Positions 25,051 to 38,500 of a stretch of 64,000 nucleotides of DNA are shown one piece after another. The notes under the pieces are model-generated. The model had not been told where the DNA came from and did not search any database. It saw only the letters and a list, made by a program, of their open reading frames with translations. This DNA comes from Colletes latitarsis (taxonomy: Eukaryota; Arthropoda; Insecta; Hymenoptera; Colletidae). Every line of letters starts with the position of its first letter. The stretch's first letter is position 1. Position numbers and translations under genes: made by a program. Location of the stretch: contig NC_135134.1 in the NCBI RefSeq assembly GCF_051014445.1, positions 1,827,672-1,891,671 on the forward strand, written 5' to 3'.

Positions 25051-28000
25051 AACGCTGGTTATGGCTGGGTTAATTCTGGTATTTGCAATCATCTGGCTCG
25101 TACCTTCGCATTGTTCGCCTACTTGTTGTCAAGATCCTGGGCTTTTTCTGGTTTGAATCACGTAGTAATGCGGTACCACACCGTAACAGACAATTAAACC
25201 TGGTTGCGATTAATATTTTTGGGGATAACGCCGGTTATGTCTCGGTTAGGTCTGGGATTTGCCCTCATCTGGCTCGTACTTTCGCATCTATCGCATACTT
25301 GATGGCTAGATCCTGGCCTTTTTCTGGTTTGGATCACGTAGTAATGCGGTAGCACACCGAAACAGTCAATTAAACCTGGTTGCGATTAATATTTTAGAGG
25401 ATAACGCCGGTTATGTCTCGGTTAGGTCTGGGATTTGCCCTCATCTGGCTCGTACCTTCGCATTTTTCGCCTACTTGTTGGCAAGATCCTGGGCTTTTTC
25501 TGGTTCGGATCACGTAGTAATGCGGTACCACACCGAAACAGTCAATTAAACCTGGTTGCGATTAATATTTTAGAGGATAACGCCGCTTATATCTCGGTTA
25601 GGTCTGGGATTTGCCCTCATCTGGCTCGTACTTTCGCATTTTTCGCATACTTGTTGGCCAGATCCTGGGCTTTTTCTGGTTCGGATCACGTAGTAATGCG
25701 GTACCACACCGAAACAGTCAATTAAACCTGGTTGCGATTAATATTTTAGAGGATAACGCCGGTTATGTCTCGGTTAGGTCTGGGATTTGCACGCATCTGG
25801 CTCGTACCTTCGCATTTTTCGCCTACTTGTTGGCAAGATCCTGGGCTTTTTCTGGTTCGGATCACGTAGTAATGCGGTACCACACCGAAACAGTCAATTA
25901 AACGTGGTTGCGATTAATATTTTAGAGGATAACGCCGGTTATGTCTCGGTAAGGTCTGGGATTTGCCCTCATCTGGCTCGCACTTTCGCATTTTTCGCAT
26001 ACTTGTTGGCCAGATCCTGGCCTTTTTCTGGCTTGGACCACGTAGTAATGTGGTACCACACCGAAACAGTCAAATAAACCTGGTTCCGATTAATATTTTA
26101 GAGGATAACGCCGGCTATGTCTGGGATAGGTCTGGTATTTGCCCTCATCTGGCACGCACTGTCGCATTTTTCGCATACTTGCTGGCCAGTTCCTGGCCTT
26201 TTTCTGGTCTGTATCACGTAGTAATGTGGTACCACACTGAAACCGTCAATAAAAGCTGGTTCCAATTAGTATCTTAGAGGCAACGCTGGTTATGGCTGGG
26301 TTAGTTCTGGTATTTGCAATCATCTGGCTCGTACCTTCGCATTTTTCGCCTACTTGTTGTCAAGATCCTGGGCTTTTTCTGGTTCGGATCACGTAGTAAT
26401 GCGGTACCACACCGAAACAGACAATTAAACCTGGTTGCGATTAATATTTTGGGGGATAACGCCGGTTATGTCTCGGTTATGTCTGGGATTTGCCCTCATC
26501 TGGCTCGTACCTTTGCATTTTTCGCCTACTTGTTGGCAAGATCCTGGACTTTTTCTGGTTCGGATCACGTAGTAATGCGGTACCACACCGAAACAGTCAT
26601 TTAAACCTGGTTGCGATTAATATTTTAGAGGATAACGCCGGTTATGTCTCGGTTAGGTCTGGGATTTGCCCTCATCTGGCTCGCATTTTCGCATCTATCG
26701 CATACTTGATGGCTAGTTCCTGGCCTTTTTCTGGTTTGGATCACGTAGTAATGCGGTACCACACTGAAACAGTCAATTAAACCTGGTTGCGATTAATATT
26801 TTAGAGGATAACGCCGGCTAGGTCTGGGATAGGTCTGGTATTTGCCCTCATCTGGCTCGCACTTTCGCATTTTTCGCATACTTGCTGACCAGATCCTGGC
26901 CTTTTTCAGGCTTGGACGACGTAGTAATGTGGTACCACACTAAAACAGTCAAATAAACCTGGTTCCGATTAATATTTTAGAGGATAACGCCGGTTATGTC
27001 TCGGTTAGGTCTGGGATTTGCCCTCATCTGGCTCGTACTTTCGCATTTTTCGCATACTTGTTGGCCAGATCCTGGCCTTTTTCTGGCTTGGACCACGTAG
27101 TAATGCGGTACCACACCGAAACAGTCAATTAAACATGGTTGCGATTAATATTTTAGAGGATAACGCCGGTTATGTCTCGGTTAGGTCTGGGATTTGCCCT
27201 CATCTGGCTCGTACTTTCGCATTTTTCGCATACTTGTTGGCCAGATCCTGGCCTTTTTCTGGCTTGGACCACGTAGTAATTTGGTACCACACTGAAACAT
27301 TCAACTAAACCTGGTTCCGATTAATATTTTAGAGGATAACGCCGGTTATGTCTGAGTTAGTTCTGGAATTTGCCCTCATCTGGCTCGCACTTTCGCATCT
27401 ATCGCATACTTGATGGCTAGATCCTGGCCTTTTTCTGGTTTGGATCACGTAGTAATGCGGTACCACACCGAAGCAGTCAATTAAACCTGGTTGCGATTAA
27501 TATTTTAGAGGATAACGCCGGTTATGTCTCGGTAAGGTCTGGGATTTGCCCTCCTCTGGCTCGCACTTTCGCATCTATCGCATACTTGATGGCTAGATCC
27601 TGGCCTTTTTCTGGTTTGGATCACGTAGTAATGCGGTACCACACCGAAGCAGTCAATTAAACCTGGTTGCGATTAATATTTTAGAGGATAACGCCGGTTA
27701 TGTCTCGGTAAGGTCTGGGATTTGCCCTCCTCTGGCTCGCACTTTCGCATTTTTCGCATACTTGCTGGCCAGATCCTGGCCTTTTTCTGGTCTGTATCAC
27801 GTAGTAATGTGGTACCACACTGAAACCGTCAATAAAAGCTGGTTCCGATTAGTATCTTAGAGGCAACGCTGGTAATGGCTGGGTTAGTTCTGGTATTTGC
27901 AATCATCTGGCTCGTACCTTCGCATTTTTCGCCTACTTGTTGTCAAGATCCTGGGCTTTTTCTGGTTCGGATCACGTAGTAATGCGGTACCACACCGAAA

Positions 28001-28146
28001 CAGACAAGTAAACCTGGTTGCGATTAATATTTTGGGGGATAACGCCGGTTATGTCTCGGTTAGGTCTGGGATTTGCCCTCATCTGGCTCGTACCTTTGCA
28101 TTTTTCGCCTACTTGTTGGCAAGATCCTGGGCTTTTTCTGGTTCGG
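25051..28146 (+). repeat. Mosaic block related to 14.7-16.1 and 43-46.3 kb
   Basis: About 17-18 monomers. It contains two copies of the one-base-short variant TTAGAGGCAACGCTGG, at about 26276 and 27859, nine monomers apart (1583 bp). The stretch 26490-26960 matches 44769-45240 at a shift of 18279. From about 27350 the match continues at 18103, so one monomer is extra here. Nothing but satellite was seen. Confidence 0.83.
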
Positions 28147-31100
28147 ATCACGTAGTAATGCGGTACCACACCGAAACAGTCAATTAAACCTGGTTGCGAT
28201 TAATATTTTAGAGGATAACGCCGGTTATGTCTCGGTTAGGTCTGGTATTTGCCCTCATCTGGCTCGCAGTTTCGCATCTATCGCATACTTGATGGCTAGT
28301 TCCTGGCCTTTTTCTGGTTTGGATGACGTAGTAATGCGGTACCACACCGAAACAGTCAATTAAACCTGGTTGCGATTGATATTTTAGAGGATAACGCCGG
28401 CTAGGTCTGGGATAGGTCTGGTATTTGCCCTCATCTGGCTCGCACTTTCGCATTTTTCGCATAGTTGCTGGCCAGATCCTGGCCTTTTTCAGGCCTGGAC
28501 AACGTAGTAATGTGGTACCACACTAAAACAGTCAAATAAACCTGGTTCCGATTAATATTTTAGAGGATAACGCCGGTTATGTCTCGGTTAGGTCTGGGAT
28601 TTGCCCTCATCTGGCTCGTACTTTCGCATTTTTCGCATACTTGTTGGCCAGATCCTGGCCTTTTTCTGGCTTGGACCACGTAGTAATTAGGTACCACACT
28701 GAAACATTCAACTAAACCTGGTTCCGATTAATATTTTAGAGGATAACGCCGGTTATGTCTCGGTTAGGTCTGGGATTTGCCCATATCTGGCTCGCACTTT
28801 CGCATTTTACGCCTACTTGTTGTCAAGATCCTGGCCTTTTTCTGGTTTGGATCACGTAGTAATGCGGTACCACACCGTAACATTCAATTAAACCTGGTTG
28901 CGATTAATATTTTGGAGGATAACGCCGGTTATGTCTCGGTTAGGTCTGGGATTTGCCCTCATCTGGCTCGTACCTTTGCATTTTTCGCCTACTTGTTGGC
29001 AAGATCCTGGGCTTTTTCTGGTTCGGATCACGTAGTAATGCGGTACCACACCGTAACATTCAATTAAACCTGGTTACGATTAATATTTTAGAGGATAACG
29101 CCGGCTATGTCTGGGATAGGTCTGGTATTCGCCCTCATCTGGCTCGTACTTTCGCGTTTTTCGCATACTTCCTGGCCAGATCCGTGCCTTTTTCTGGTCT
29201 GTATCACGTAGTAATGTGGTACCACACTGAAACCGTCAATAAAAGCTGGTTCCGATTAGTATCTTAGAGGATAACGCTGGTTATGGCTGGGTTAGTTCTG
29301 GTATTTGCAATCATCCGGCTCGTACCTTCGCATTTTTCGCCTACTTGTTGTCAAGATCCTGGGCTTCTTCTGGTCTGGATCACGTAGTAATTAGGTACCA
29401 CACTGAAACATTCAACTAAACCTGGTTCCGATTAATATTTTGGAGGGTAACGCCGGTTATGTCTCGGTTAGGTCTGGGATTTGCCCTCATCTGGCTCGTA
29501 CCTTTGCATTTTTCGCCTACTTGTTGGCCAGATCCTGGGCTTTTCCTGGTTTGGATCACGTAGTAATGTGGTAACACACTGAAACAGTCAAATAAACCTG
29601 GTTCCGATTAATATTTTAGAGGATAACGCCGGCTATGTCTGGGATAGGTCTGGTATTCGCCCTCATCTGGCTCGTACTTTCGCATTTTTCGCATACTTCC
29701 TGGCCAGATCCGTGCCTTTTTCTGGTCTGTATCACGTAGTAATGTGGTACCACACTGAAACCGTCAATAAAAGCTGGTTCCGATTAGTATCTTAGAGGAT
29801 AACGCTGGTTATGGCTGGGTTAGTTCTGGTATTTGCAATCATCTGGCTCGTACCTTCGCATTTTTCGCCTACTTGTTGTCAAGATCCTGGGCTTTTTCTG
29901 GTTTGGATCCCGTAGTAATGTGGCTGCACACCGAAAGAGTCAATTGAATCAGGTTGCGATTAATATTTTAGAGGATAACGCCGGTTATGTCGGGGTTAGG
30001 TCTGGTATGTGCCCTTATCTGGCTCGTACTGTTGCATTTCTCGCATACTTGTTGGCCAGATCCTGGGCTTTTTCTGGTCTGGATCACGTAGTAATGCGGT
30101 ACCACACCGTAACAGTCAATTAAACTTGGTTGCGATTAATATTTTAGAGGATAACGCCGGTTATGTCTGGGTTAGGTCTGGTATTTGCAATCATCTGGCT
30201 CGTACCTTCGCATTTTTCGCATACTTGTTAGCCAGATCCTGGGCTTTTCCTGGTTTGGATCACGTAGTAATGTGGCACCACACTGATACAGTCAATAGTA
30301 GCTGGTTGCGATTAATATTTTAGAGGATAGCGCCGCTTATGTCTCGGTTAGGTCTGGGATTTGCCCTCATCTGGCTCGCACTTTTGCATTTTTCGCATAC
30401 TTGTTGGCCTTTTTCTGGCTTGGACCACGTAGTAATGTGGTACCACACTGAAACAGTCAAATAAACCTGGTTCCGATTAATATTTTAGAGGATAACGCCG
30501 GCTATGTCTGGGATAGGTCTGGTATTTGCCCTCATCTGGCTCGTACTTTCGCATTTTTCGCATACGAGCTGGCCAGATCCTGGCCTTTTTCTGGTCTGTA
30601 TCACGTAGCAATGTGGTACCACTCTGAAACCGTCAATAAAAGCTGGTTCCGATTAGTATCTTAGAGGATAACGCTGGTTATGGCTGGGTTAGTTCTGGTA
30701 TTTGCAATCATCTGGCTCGTACCTTCGCATTTTTCGCCTACTTGTTGTCAAGAGCCTGGGCTTTTTCTGGTTCGGATCACGTAGTAATGCGGTACCACAC
30801 CGAAACTGTCAATTAAACCTGGTTGCGATTAATATTTTAGAGGATAACGCCGGTTATGTCTCGGTTAGGTCTGGGATTTGCCCTGATCTGGCTCCTACTT
30901 TCGCATTTTTCGCATACTTGTTGGCCAGATCCTGGGCTTTTCCTGGTTTGGATCACGTAGTAATGCGGTACCACACCGAAGCATCAATTAAACCTGGTTG
31001 CGATTAATATTTTAGAGGATAACGCCGGTTATGTCTCGGTTAGGTCTGGGTTTTGCCCGCATCTGGCTCGTACCTTTGCATTTTTCGCCTACTTGTTGGC

Positions 31101-34100
31101 AAGATCCTGGGCTTTTTCTGGTTCGGATCACGTAGTAATGCGGTACCACACCGAAAGTGTCAAATAAACCTGGTTGCGATTAATATTTTAGAGGATAACG
31201 CCAGTTATGTCTCGGTTAGGTCTGGTATTTGCCCTCGTCTGGCTCGCACTTTTGCATTTTTCGCATACTTGTTGGCCAGATCATGGCCTTTTTCTGGCTT
31301 GGACCACGTAGTAATTAGGTACCACACTGAAACATTCAACTAAACCTGGTTCCGATTAATATTTTAGAGGATAACGCCGGTTATGTCTGGGTTAGTTCTG
31401 GCATTTGCCCTCATCTGGCTCGCACTTTCGCATCTATCGCATACTTGATGGCTAGATCCTGGCCTTTTTCTGGTTTGGATCACGTAGTAATGCGGCACCA
31501 CACCGTAACAGTCAATTAAACCAGGTTCCGATTAATATTTTAGAGGATAACGCCGGTTATGTCTCGGTTAGGTCTGGGATTTGCCCTCATCTGGCTCGTA
31601 CCTTCGCATTTTTCGCCTACTTGTTGGCAAGATCCTGGGCTTTTTCTGGTTCGGATCACGTAGTAATGCGCTACCACACCGAAACAGTCAATTAAACCTG
31701 GTTGCGATTAATATTTTAGAGGATAACGCCGGTTATGTCTCGGTTAGGTCTGGGATTTGCCCATATCTGGCTCGCACTTTCGCATTTTACGCCTACTTGT
31801 TGTCAAGATCCTGGGCTTTTTCTGGTTTGGATCACGTAGTAATGCGGTACCACACCGTAACATTCAATTAAACCTGGTTGCGATTAATATTTTGGAGGAT
31901 AACGCCGGTTATGTCTCGGTTAGGTCTGGGATTTGCCCTCATCTGGCTCGTACCTTTGCATTTTTCGCCTACTTGTTGGCAAGATCCTGGGCTTTTTCTG
32001 GTTCGGATCACGTAGTAATGCGGTACCACACCGTAACATTCAATTAAACCTGGTTACGATTAATATTTTAGAGGATAACGCCGGCTATGTCTGGGATAGG
32101 TCTGGTATTCGCCCTCATCTGGCTCGTACTTTCGCGTTTTTCGCATACTTCCTGGCCAGATCCGTGCCTTTTTCTGGTCTGTATCACGTAGTAATGTGGT
32201 ACCACACTGAAACCGTCAATAAAAGCTGGTTCCGATTAGTATCTTAGAGGATAACGCTGGTTATGGCTGGGTTAGTTCTGGTATTTGCAATCATCCGGCT
32301 CGTACCTTCGCATTTTTCGCCTACTTGTTGTCAAGATCCTGGGCTTCTCCTGGTCTGGATCACGTAGTAATTAGGTACCACACTGAAACATTCAACTAAA
32401 CCTGGTTCCGATTAATATTTTGGAGGGTAACGCCGGTTATGTCTCGGTTAGGTCTGGGATTTGCCCTCATCTGGCTCGTACCTTTGCATTTTTCGCCTAC
32501 TTGTTGGCCAGATCCTGGGCTTTTCCTGGTTTGGATCACGTAGTAATGTGGTAACACACTGAAACAGTCAAATAAACCTGGTTCCGATTAATATTTTAGA
32601 GGATAACGCCGGCTATGTCTGGGATAGGTCTGGTATTCGCCCTCATCTGGCTCGTACTGTTGCATTTCTCGCATACTTGTTGGCCAGATCCTGGGCTTTT
32701 TCTGATCTGGATCACGTAGTAATGCGGTACCACACCGTAACAGTCAATTAAACTTGGTTGCGATTAATATTTAAGAGGATAACGCCGGTTATGTCTCGGT
32801 TAGGTCTGGTATTTGCAATCATCTGGCTCGTACCTTCGCATTTTTCGCATACTTGTTAGCCAGATCCTGGGCTTTTCCTGGTTTGGATCACGTAGTAATG
32901 TGGCACCACACTGAAACAGTCAATAGTAGCTGGTTGCGATTAATATTTTAGAGGATAACGCCGGTTATGTCTGGGTTAGGTCTGGGATTTGCCCTCATCT
33001 GGCTCGTACTTTCGCATCTATCGCATACTTGATGGCTAGATCCTGGCCTTTTTCTGGTTTGGATCACGGAGTAATGCGGTACCACACCGAAACAGCCAAT
33101 TAAACCTGGTTGCGAATAATATTTTAGAGGATAACGCCGGTTATGTCTCAGTTAGGTCTGGGATTTGCCCTCATCTGGCTCGTACTTTCGCATTTTTCGC
33201 ATACTTGCTTGCCAGATCCTGGCCTCTTTCTGGTCTGTATCATGTAGTAATGTGGTACCACACTGAAACCATCAATAAAGGCCGGTTCCGATTAGTATCT
33301 TAGAGGATAACGCTGGTTATGGCTGGGTTAGTTCTGGTATTTGCAATCATCTGGCTCGTACCTTCGCATTGTTCGCCTACTTGTTGTCAAGATCCTGGGC
33401 TTTTTCTGGTTTGAATCACGTAGTAATGCGGTACCACACCGTAACAGACAATTAAACCTGGTTGCGATTAATATTTTGGGGGATAACGCCGGTTATGTCT
33501 CGGTTAGGTCTGGGATTTGCCCTCATCTGGCTCGCACTTTCGCATCTATCGCATACTTGATGGCTAGATCCTGGCCTTTTTCTGGTTCGGATCACGTAGT
33601 AATGCGCTACCACACCGAAACAGTCAATTAAACCTGGTTGCGATTAATATTTTAGAGGATAACGCCGGTTATGTCTCGGTTAGGTCTGGGATTTGCCCTA
33701 ATCTGGCTCCTACTTTCGCATTTTTCGCATACTTGTTGGCCAGATCCTGGCCTTTTTCTGGCATGGATCACGTAGTAATGCGGTACCACACCGAAACAGT
33801 CAATTAAACCTGGTTGCGATTAATATTTTAGAGGATAACGCCGGTTATGTCTCGGTTAGGTCTGGGATTTGCCCTCATCTGGCTCGTACTTTCGCATCTA
33901 TCGCATACTTGATGGCTAGATCCTGGCCTTTTTCTGGTTTGGATCACGTAGTAATGCGGTACCACACCGAAACAGTCAATTAAACCTGGTTGCGATTAAT
34001 ATTTTAGAGGATAACGCCGGTTATGTCTCGGTTAGGTCTGGGATTTGCCCTCATCTGGCTCGTACTTTCGCATTTTTCGCATACTTGTTAGCCAGATCCT

Positions 34101-35526
34101 GGCCTTTTTCTGGCTTGGACCACGTAGTAATTAGGTACCACACTGAAACATTCAACTAAACCTGGTTCCGATTAATGTTTTAGCGGATAACGCCGGTTAT
34201 GTCTGGGTTAGCTCTGGGATTTGCCCTCATCTGGCTCGCACTTTCGCATTTTTCGCATACTTGCTGGCCAGATCCTGGCGTTTTTCTGGCCTGTATCACG
34301 TAGCAATGTGGTACCACACTGAAACCGTCAATAAAAGCTGGTTCCGATTAGTATCTTAGAGGATAACGCTGGTTATGGCTGGGTTAGTTCTGGTATTTGC
34401 AATTATCTGGCTCGTACCTTCGCATTTTTCGCCTACTTGTTGTCAAGATCCTGGGCTTTTTCTGGTTTGGATAACGTAGCAATGCGGTACCACACCGTAA
34501 CAGTCAATTAAACCTGGTTGCGATTAATATTCTGGAGGATAACGCCGGTTATGTCTCGGTTAGGTCTGGGATTTTTCCTCATCTGGCTCGTACCTTTGCA
34601 TTTTTCGCCTACTTGTTGGCAAGATCCTGGGCTTTTTCTGGTTCGGATCACGTAGTGATGCGGTACCACACCGAAACAGTCAATTAAACCTGATTGCGAT
34701 TAATATTTTAGAGGATAACGCCGGTTATGTCTCGGTTAGGCCTGGGATTTGCCCTCATCTGGCTCGTACTTTCTCATTTTTCGCATACTTGTTAGCCAGA
34801 TCCTGGCCTTTTTCTGGCTTGGACCTCGTAGTAATCAGGTACCACACTGAAACATTCAACTAAACCTGGTTCCGATTAATATTTTAGAGGATAACGCCGG
34901 TTATGTCTCGGTTAGTTCTGGTATTTGCCCTCGTCTGGCTCGCACTTTCGCATCTATCGCATACTTGATGGCTAGATCCTGGCCTTTTTCTGGTTTGGAT
35001 CACGTAGTAATGCGGTACCACACCGAAACAGTCAATTAAACCTGGATGCGATTAATATTTTAGAGGATAACGCCGGTTATGTCTCGGTTAGGTCTGGGAT
35101 TTGCCCTCATCTGGCTCGCACTTTCGCATTTTTCGCATACTTGTTGGCCAGATCCTGGCCTTTTTCTGGCATGGACCACGTAGTAATGTGGTACCACACT
35201 GAAACAGTCAAATAAACCTGGTTCCGACTAATATTTTAGGGGATAACGCCGGCTATGTCTGGGATAGGTTTGGTATTCGCCCTCATCTGGCTCGTACTTT
35301 CGCATTTTTTGCATACTTGCTGGCCAGATCCTGGCCTTTTTCTGGTCTGTATCACGTAGCAATGTGGTACCACTCTGAAACCGTCAATAAAAGCTGGTTC
35401 CGATTAGTATCTTAGAGGATAACGCTGGTTATGGCTGGGTTAGTTCTGGTATTTGCAATCATCTGGCTCGTACCTTCGCATTTTTCGCCTACTTGTTGTC
35501 AAGATCCTGGCCTCTTTCTGGTTTAG
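28147..35526 (+). repeat. 42-monomer (7380 bp) higher-order unit, copy 1
   Basis: Every 60-base line compared matches the sequence 7380 bases later, apart from three single-base differences. 7380 is 42 x 176 minus 12, accounted for by the 11-bp deletion at 30401-30410 and a 1-bp deletion in GAAGCATCAATTA near 30980. Homology begins after 28146, where this copy reads GGTTCGGATC and the other reads GGTTTAGATC. The unit contains many marker monomers at irregular whole-monomer spacing, so it is itself built from shorter, older blocks. Confidence 0.95.
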
Positions 35527-38500
35527 ATCACGTAGTAATGCGGTACCACACCGAAACAGTCAATTAAACCTGGTTGCGATTAATATTTTAGAGGATAACG
35601 CCGGTTATGTCTCGGTTAGGTCTGGTATTTGCCCTCATCTGGCTCGCAGTTTCGCATCTATCGCATACTTGATGGCTAGTTCCTGGCCTTTTTCTGGTTT
35701 GGATGACGTAGTAATGCGGTACCACACCGAAACAGTCAATTAAACCTGGTTGCGATTGATATTTTAGAGGATAACGCCGGCTAGGTCTGGGATAGGTCTG
35801 GTATTTGCCCTCATCTGGCTCGCACTTTCGCATTTTTCGCATAGTTGCTGGCCAGATCCTGGCCTTTTTCAGGCCTGGACAACGTAGTAATGTGGTACCA
35901 CACTAAAACAGTCAAATAAACCTGGTTCCGATTAATATTTTAGAGGATAACGCCGGTTATGTCTCGGTTAGGTCTGGGATTTGCCCTCATCTGGCTCGTA
36001 CTTTCGCATTTTTCGCATACTTGTTGGCCAGATCCTGGCCTTTTTCTGGCTTGGACCACGTAGTAATTAGGTACCACACTGAAACATTCAACTAAACCTG
36101 GTTCCGATTAATATTTTAGAGGATAACGCCGGTTATGTCTCGGTTAGGTCTGGGATTTGCCCATATCTGGCTCGCACTTTCGCATTTTACGCCTACTTGT
36201 TGTCAAGATCCTGGCCTTTTTCTGGTTTGGATCACGTAGTAATGCGGTACCACACCGTAACATTCAATTAAACCTGGTTGCGATTAATATTTTGGAGGAT
36301 AACGCCGGTTATGTCTCGGTTAGGTCTGGGATTTGCCCTCATCTGGCTCGTACCTTTGCATTTTTCGCCTACTTGTTGGCAAGATCCTGGGCTTTTTCTG
36401 GTTCGGATCACGTAGTAATGCGGTACCACACCGTAACATTCAATTAAACCTGGTTACGATTAATATTTTAGAGGATAACGCCGGCTATGTCTGGGATAGG
36501 TCTGGTATTCGCCCTCATCTGGCTCGTACTTTCGCGTTTTTCGCATACTTCCTGGCCAGATCCGTGCCTTTTTCTGGTCTGTATCACGTAGTAATGTGGT
36601 ACCACACTGAAACCGTCAATAAAAGCTGGTTCCGATTAGTATCTTAGAGGATAACGCTGGTTATGGCTGGGTTAGTTCTGGTATTTGCAATCATCCGGCT
36701 CGTACCTTCGCATTTTTCGCCTACTTGTTGTCAAGATCCTGGGCTTCTTCTGGTCTGGATCACGTAGTAATTAGGTACCACACTGAAACATTCAACTAAA
36801 CCTGGTTCCGATTAATATTTTGGAGGGTAACGCCGGTTATGTCTCGGTTAGGTCTGGGATTTGCCCTCATCTGGCTCGTACCTTTGCATTTTTCGCCTAC
36901 TTGTTGGCCAGATCCTGGGCTTTTCCTGGTTTGGATCACGTAGTAATGTGGTAACACACTGAAACAGTCAAATAAACCTGGTTCCGATTAATATTTTAGA
37001 GGATAACGCCGGCTATGTCTGGGATAGGTCTGGTATTCGCCCTCATCTGGCTCGTACTTTCGCATTTTTCGCATACTTCCTGGCCAGATCCGTGCCTTTT
37101 TCTGGTCTGTATCACGTAGTAATGTGGTACCACACTGAAACCGTCAATAAAAGCTGGTTCCGATTAGTATCTTAGAGGATAACGCTGGTTATGGCTGGGT
37201 TAGTTCTGGTATTTGCAATCATCTGGCTCGTACCTTCGCATTTTTCGCCTACTTGTTGTCAAGATCCTGGGCTTTTTCTGGTTTGGATCCCGTAGTAATG
37301 TGGCTGCACACCGAAAGAGTCAATTGAATCAGGTTGCGATTAATATTTTAGAGGATAACGCCGGTTATGTCGGGGTTAGGTCTGGTATGTGCCCTTATCT
37401 GGCTCGTACTGTTGCATTTCTCGCATACTTGTTGGCCAGATCCTGGGCTTTTTCTGGTCTGGATCACGTAGTAATGCGGTACCACACCGTAACAGTCAAT
37501 TAAACTTGGTTGCGATTAATATTTTAGAGGATAACGCCGGTTATGTCTGGGTTAGGTCTGGTATTTGCAATCATCTGGCTCGTACCTTCGCATTTTTCGC
37601 ATACTTGTTAGCCAGATCCTGGGCTTTTCCTGGTTTGGATCACGTAGTAATGTGGCACCACACTGAAACAGTCAATAGTAGCTGGTTGCGATTAATATTT
37701 TAGAGGATAGCGCCGCTTATGTCTCGGTTAGGTCTGGGATTTGCCCTCATCTGGCTCGCACTTTTGCATTTTTCGCATACTTGTTGGCCTTTTTCTGGCT
37801 TGGACCACGTAGTAATGTGGTACCACACTGAAACAGTCAAATAAACCTGGTTCCGATTAATATTTTAGAGGATAACGCCGGCTATGTCTGGGATAGGTCT
37901 GGTATTTGCCCTCATCTGGCTCGTACTTTCGCATTTTTCGCATACGAGCTGGCCAGATCCTGGCCTTTTTCTGGTCTGTATCACGTAGCAATGTGGTACC
38001 ACTCTGAAACCGTCAATAAAAGCTGGTTCCGATTAGTATCTTAGAGGATAACGCTGGTTATGGCTGGGTTAGTTCTGGTATTTGCAATCATCTGGCTCGT
38101 ACCTTCACATTTTTCGCCTACTTGTTGTCAAGAGCCTGGGCTTTTTCTGGTTCGGATCACGTAGTAATGCGGTACCACACCGAAACTGTCAATTAAACCT
38201 GGTTGCGATTAATATTTTAGAGGATAACGCCGGTTATGTCTCGGTTAGGTCTGGGATTTGCCCTGATCTGGCTCCTACTTTCGCATTTTTCGCATACTTG
38301 TTGGCCAGATCCTGGGCTTTTCCTGGTTTGGATCACGTAGTAATGCGGTACCACACCGAAGCATCAATTAAACCTGGTTGCGATTAATATTTTAGAGGAT
38401 AACGCCGGTTATGTCTCGGTTAGGTCTGGGTTTTGCCCGCATCTGGCTCGTACCTTTGCATTTTTCGCCTACTTGTTGGCAAGATCCTGGGCTTTTTCTG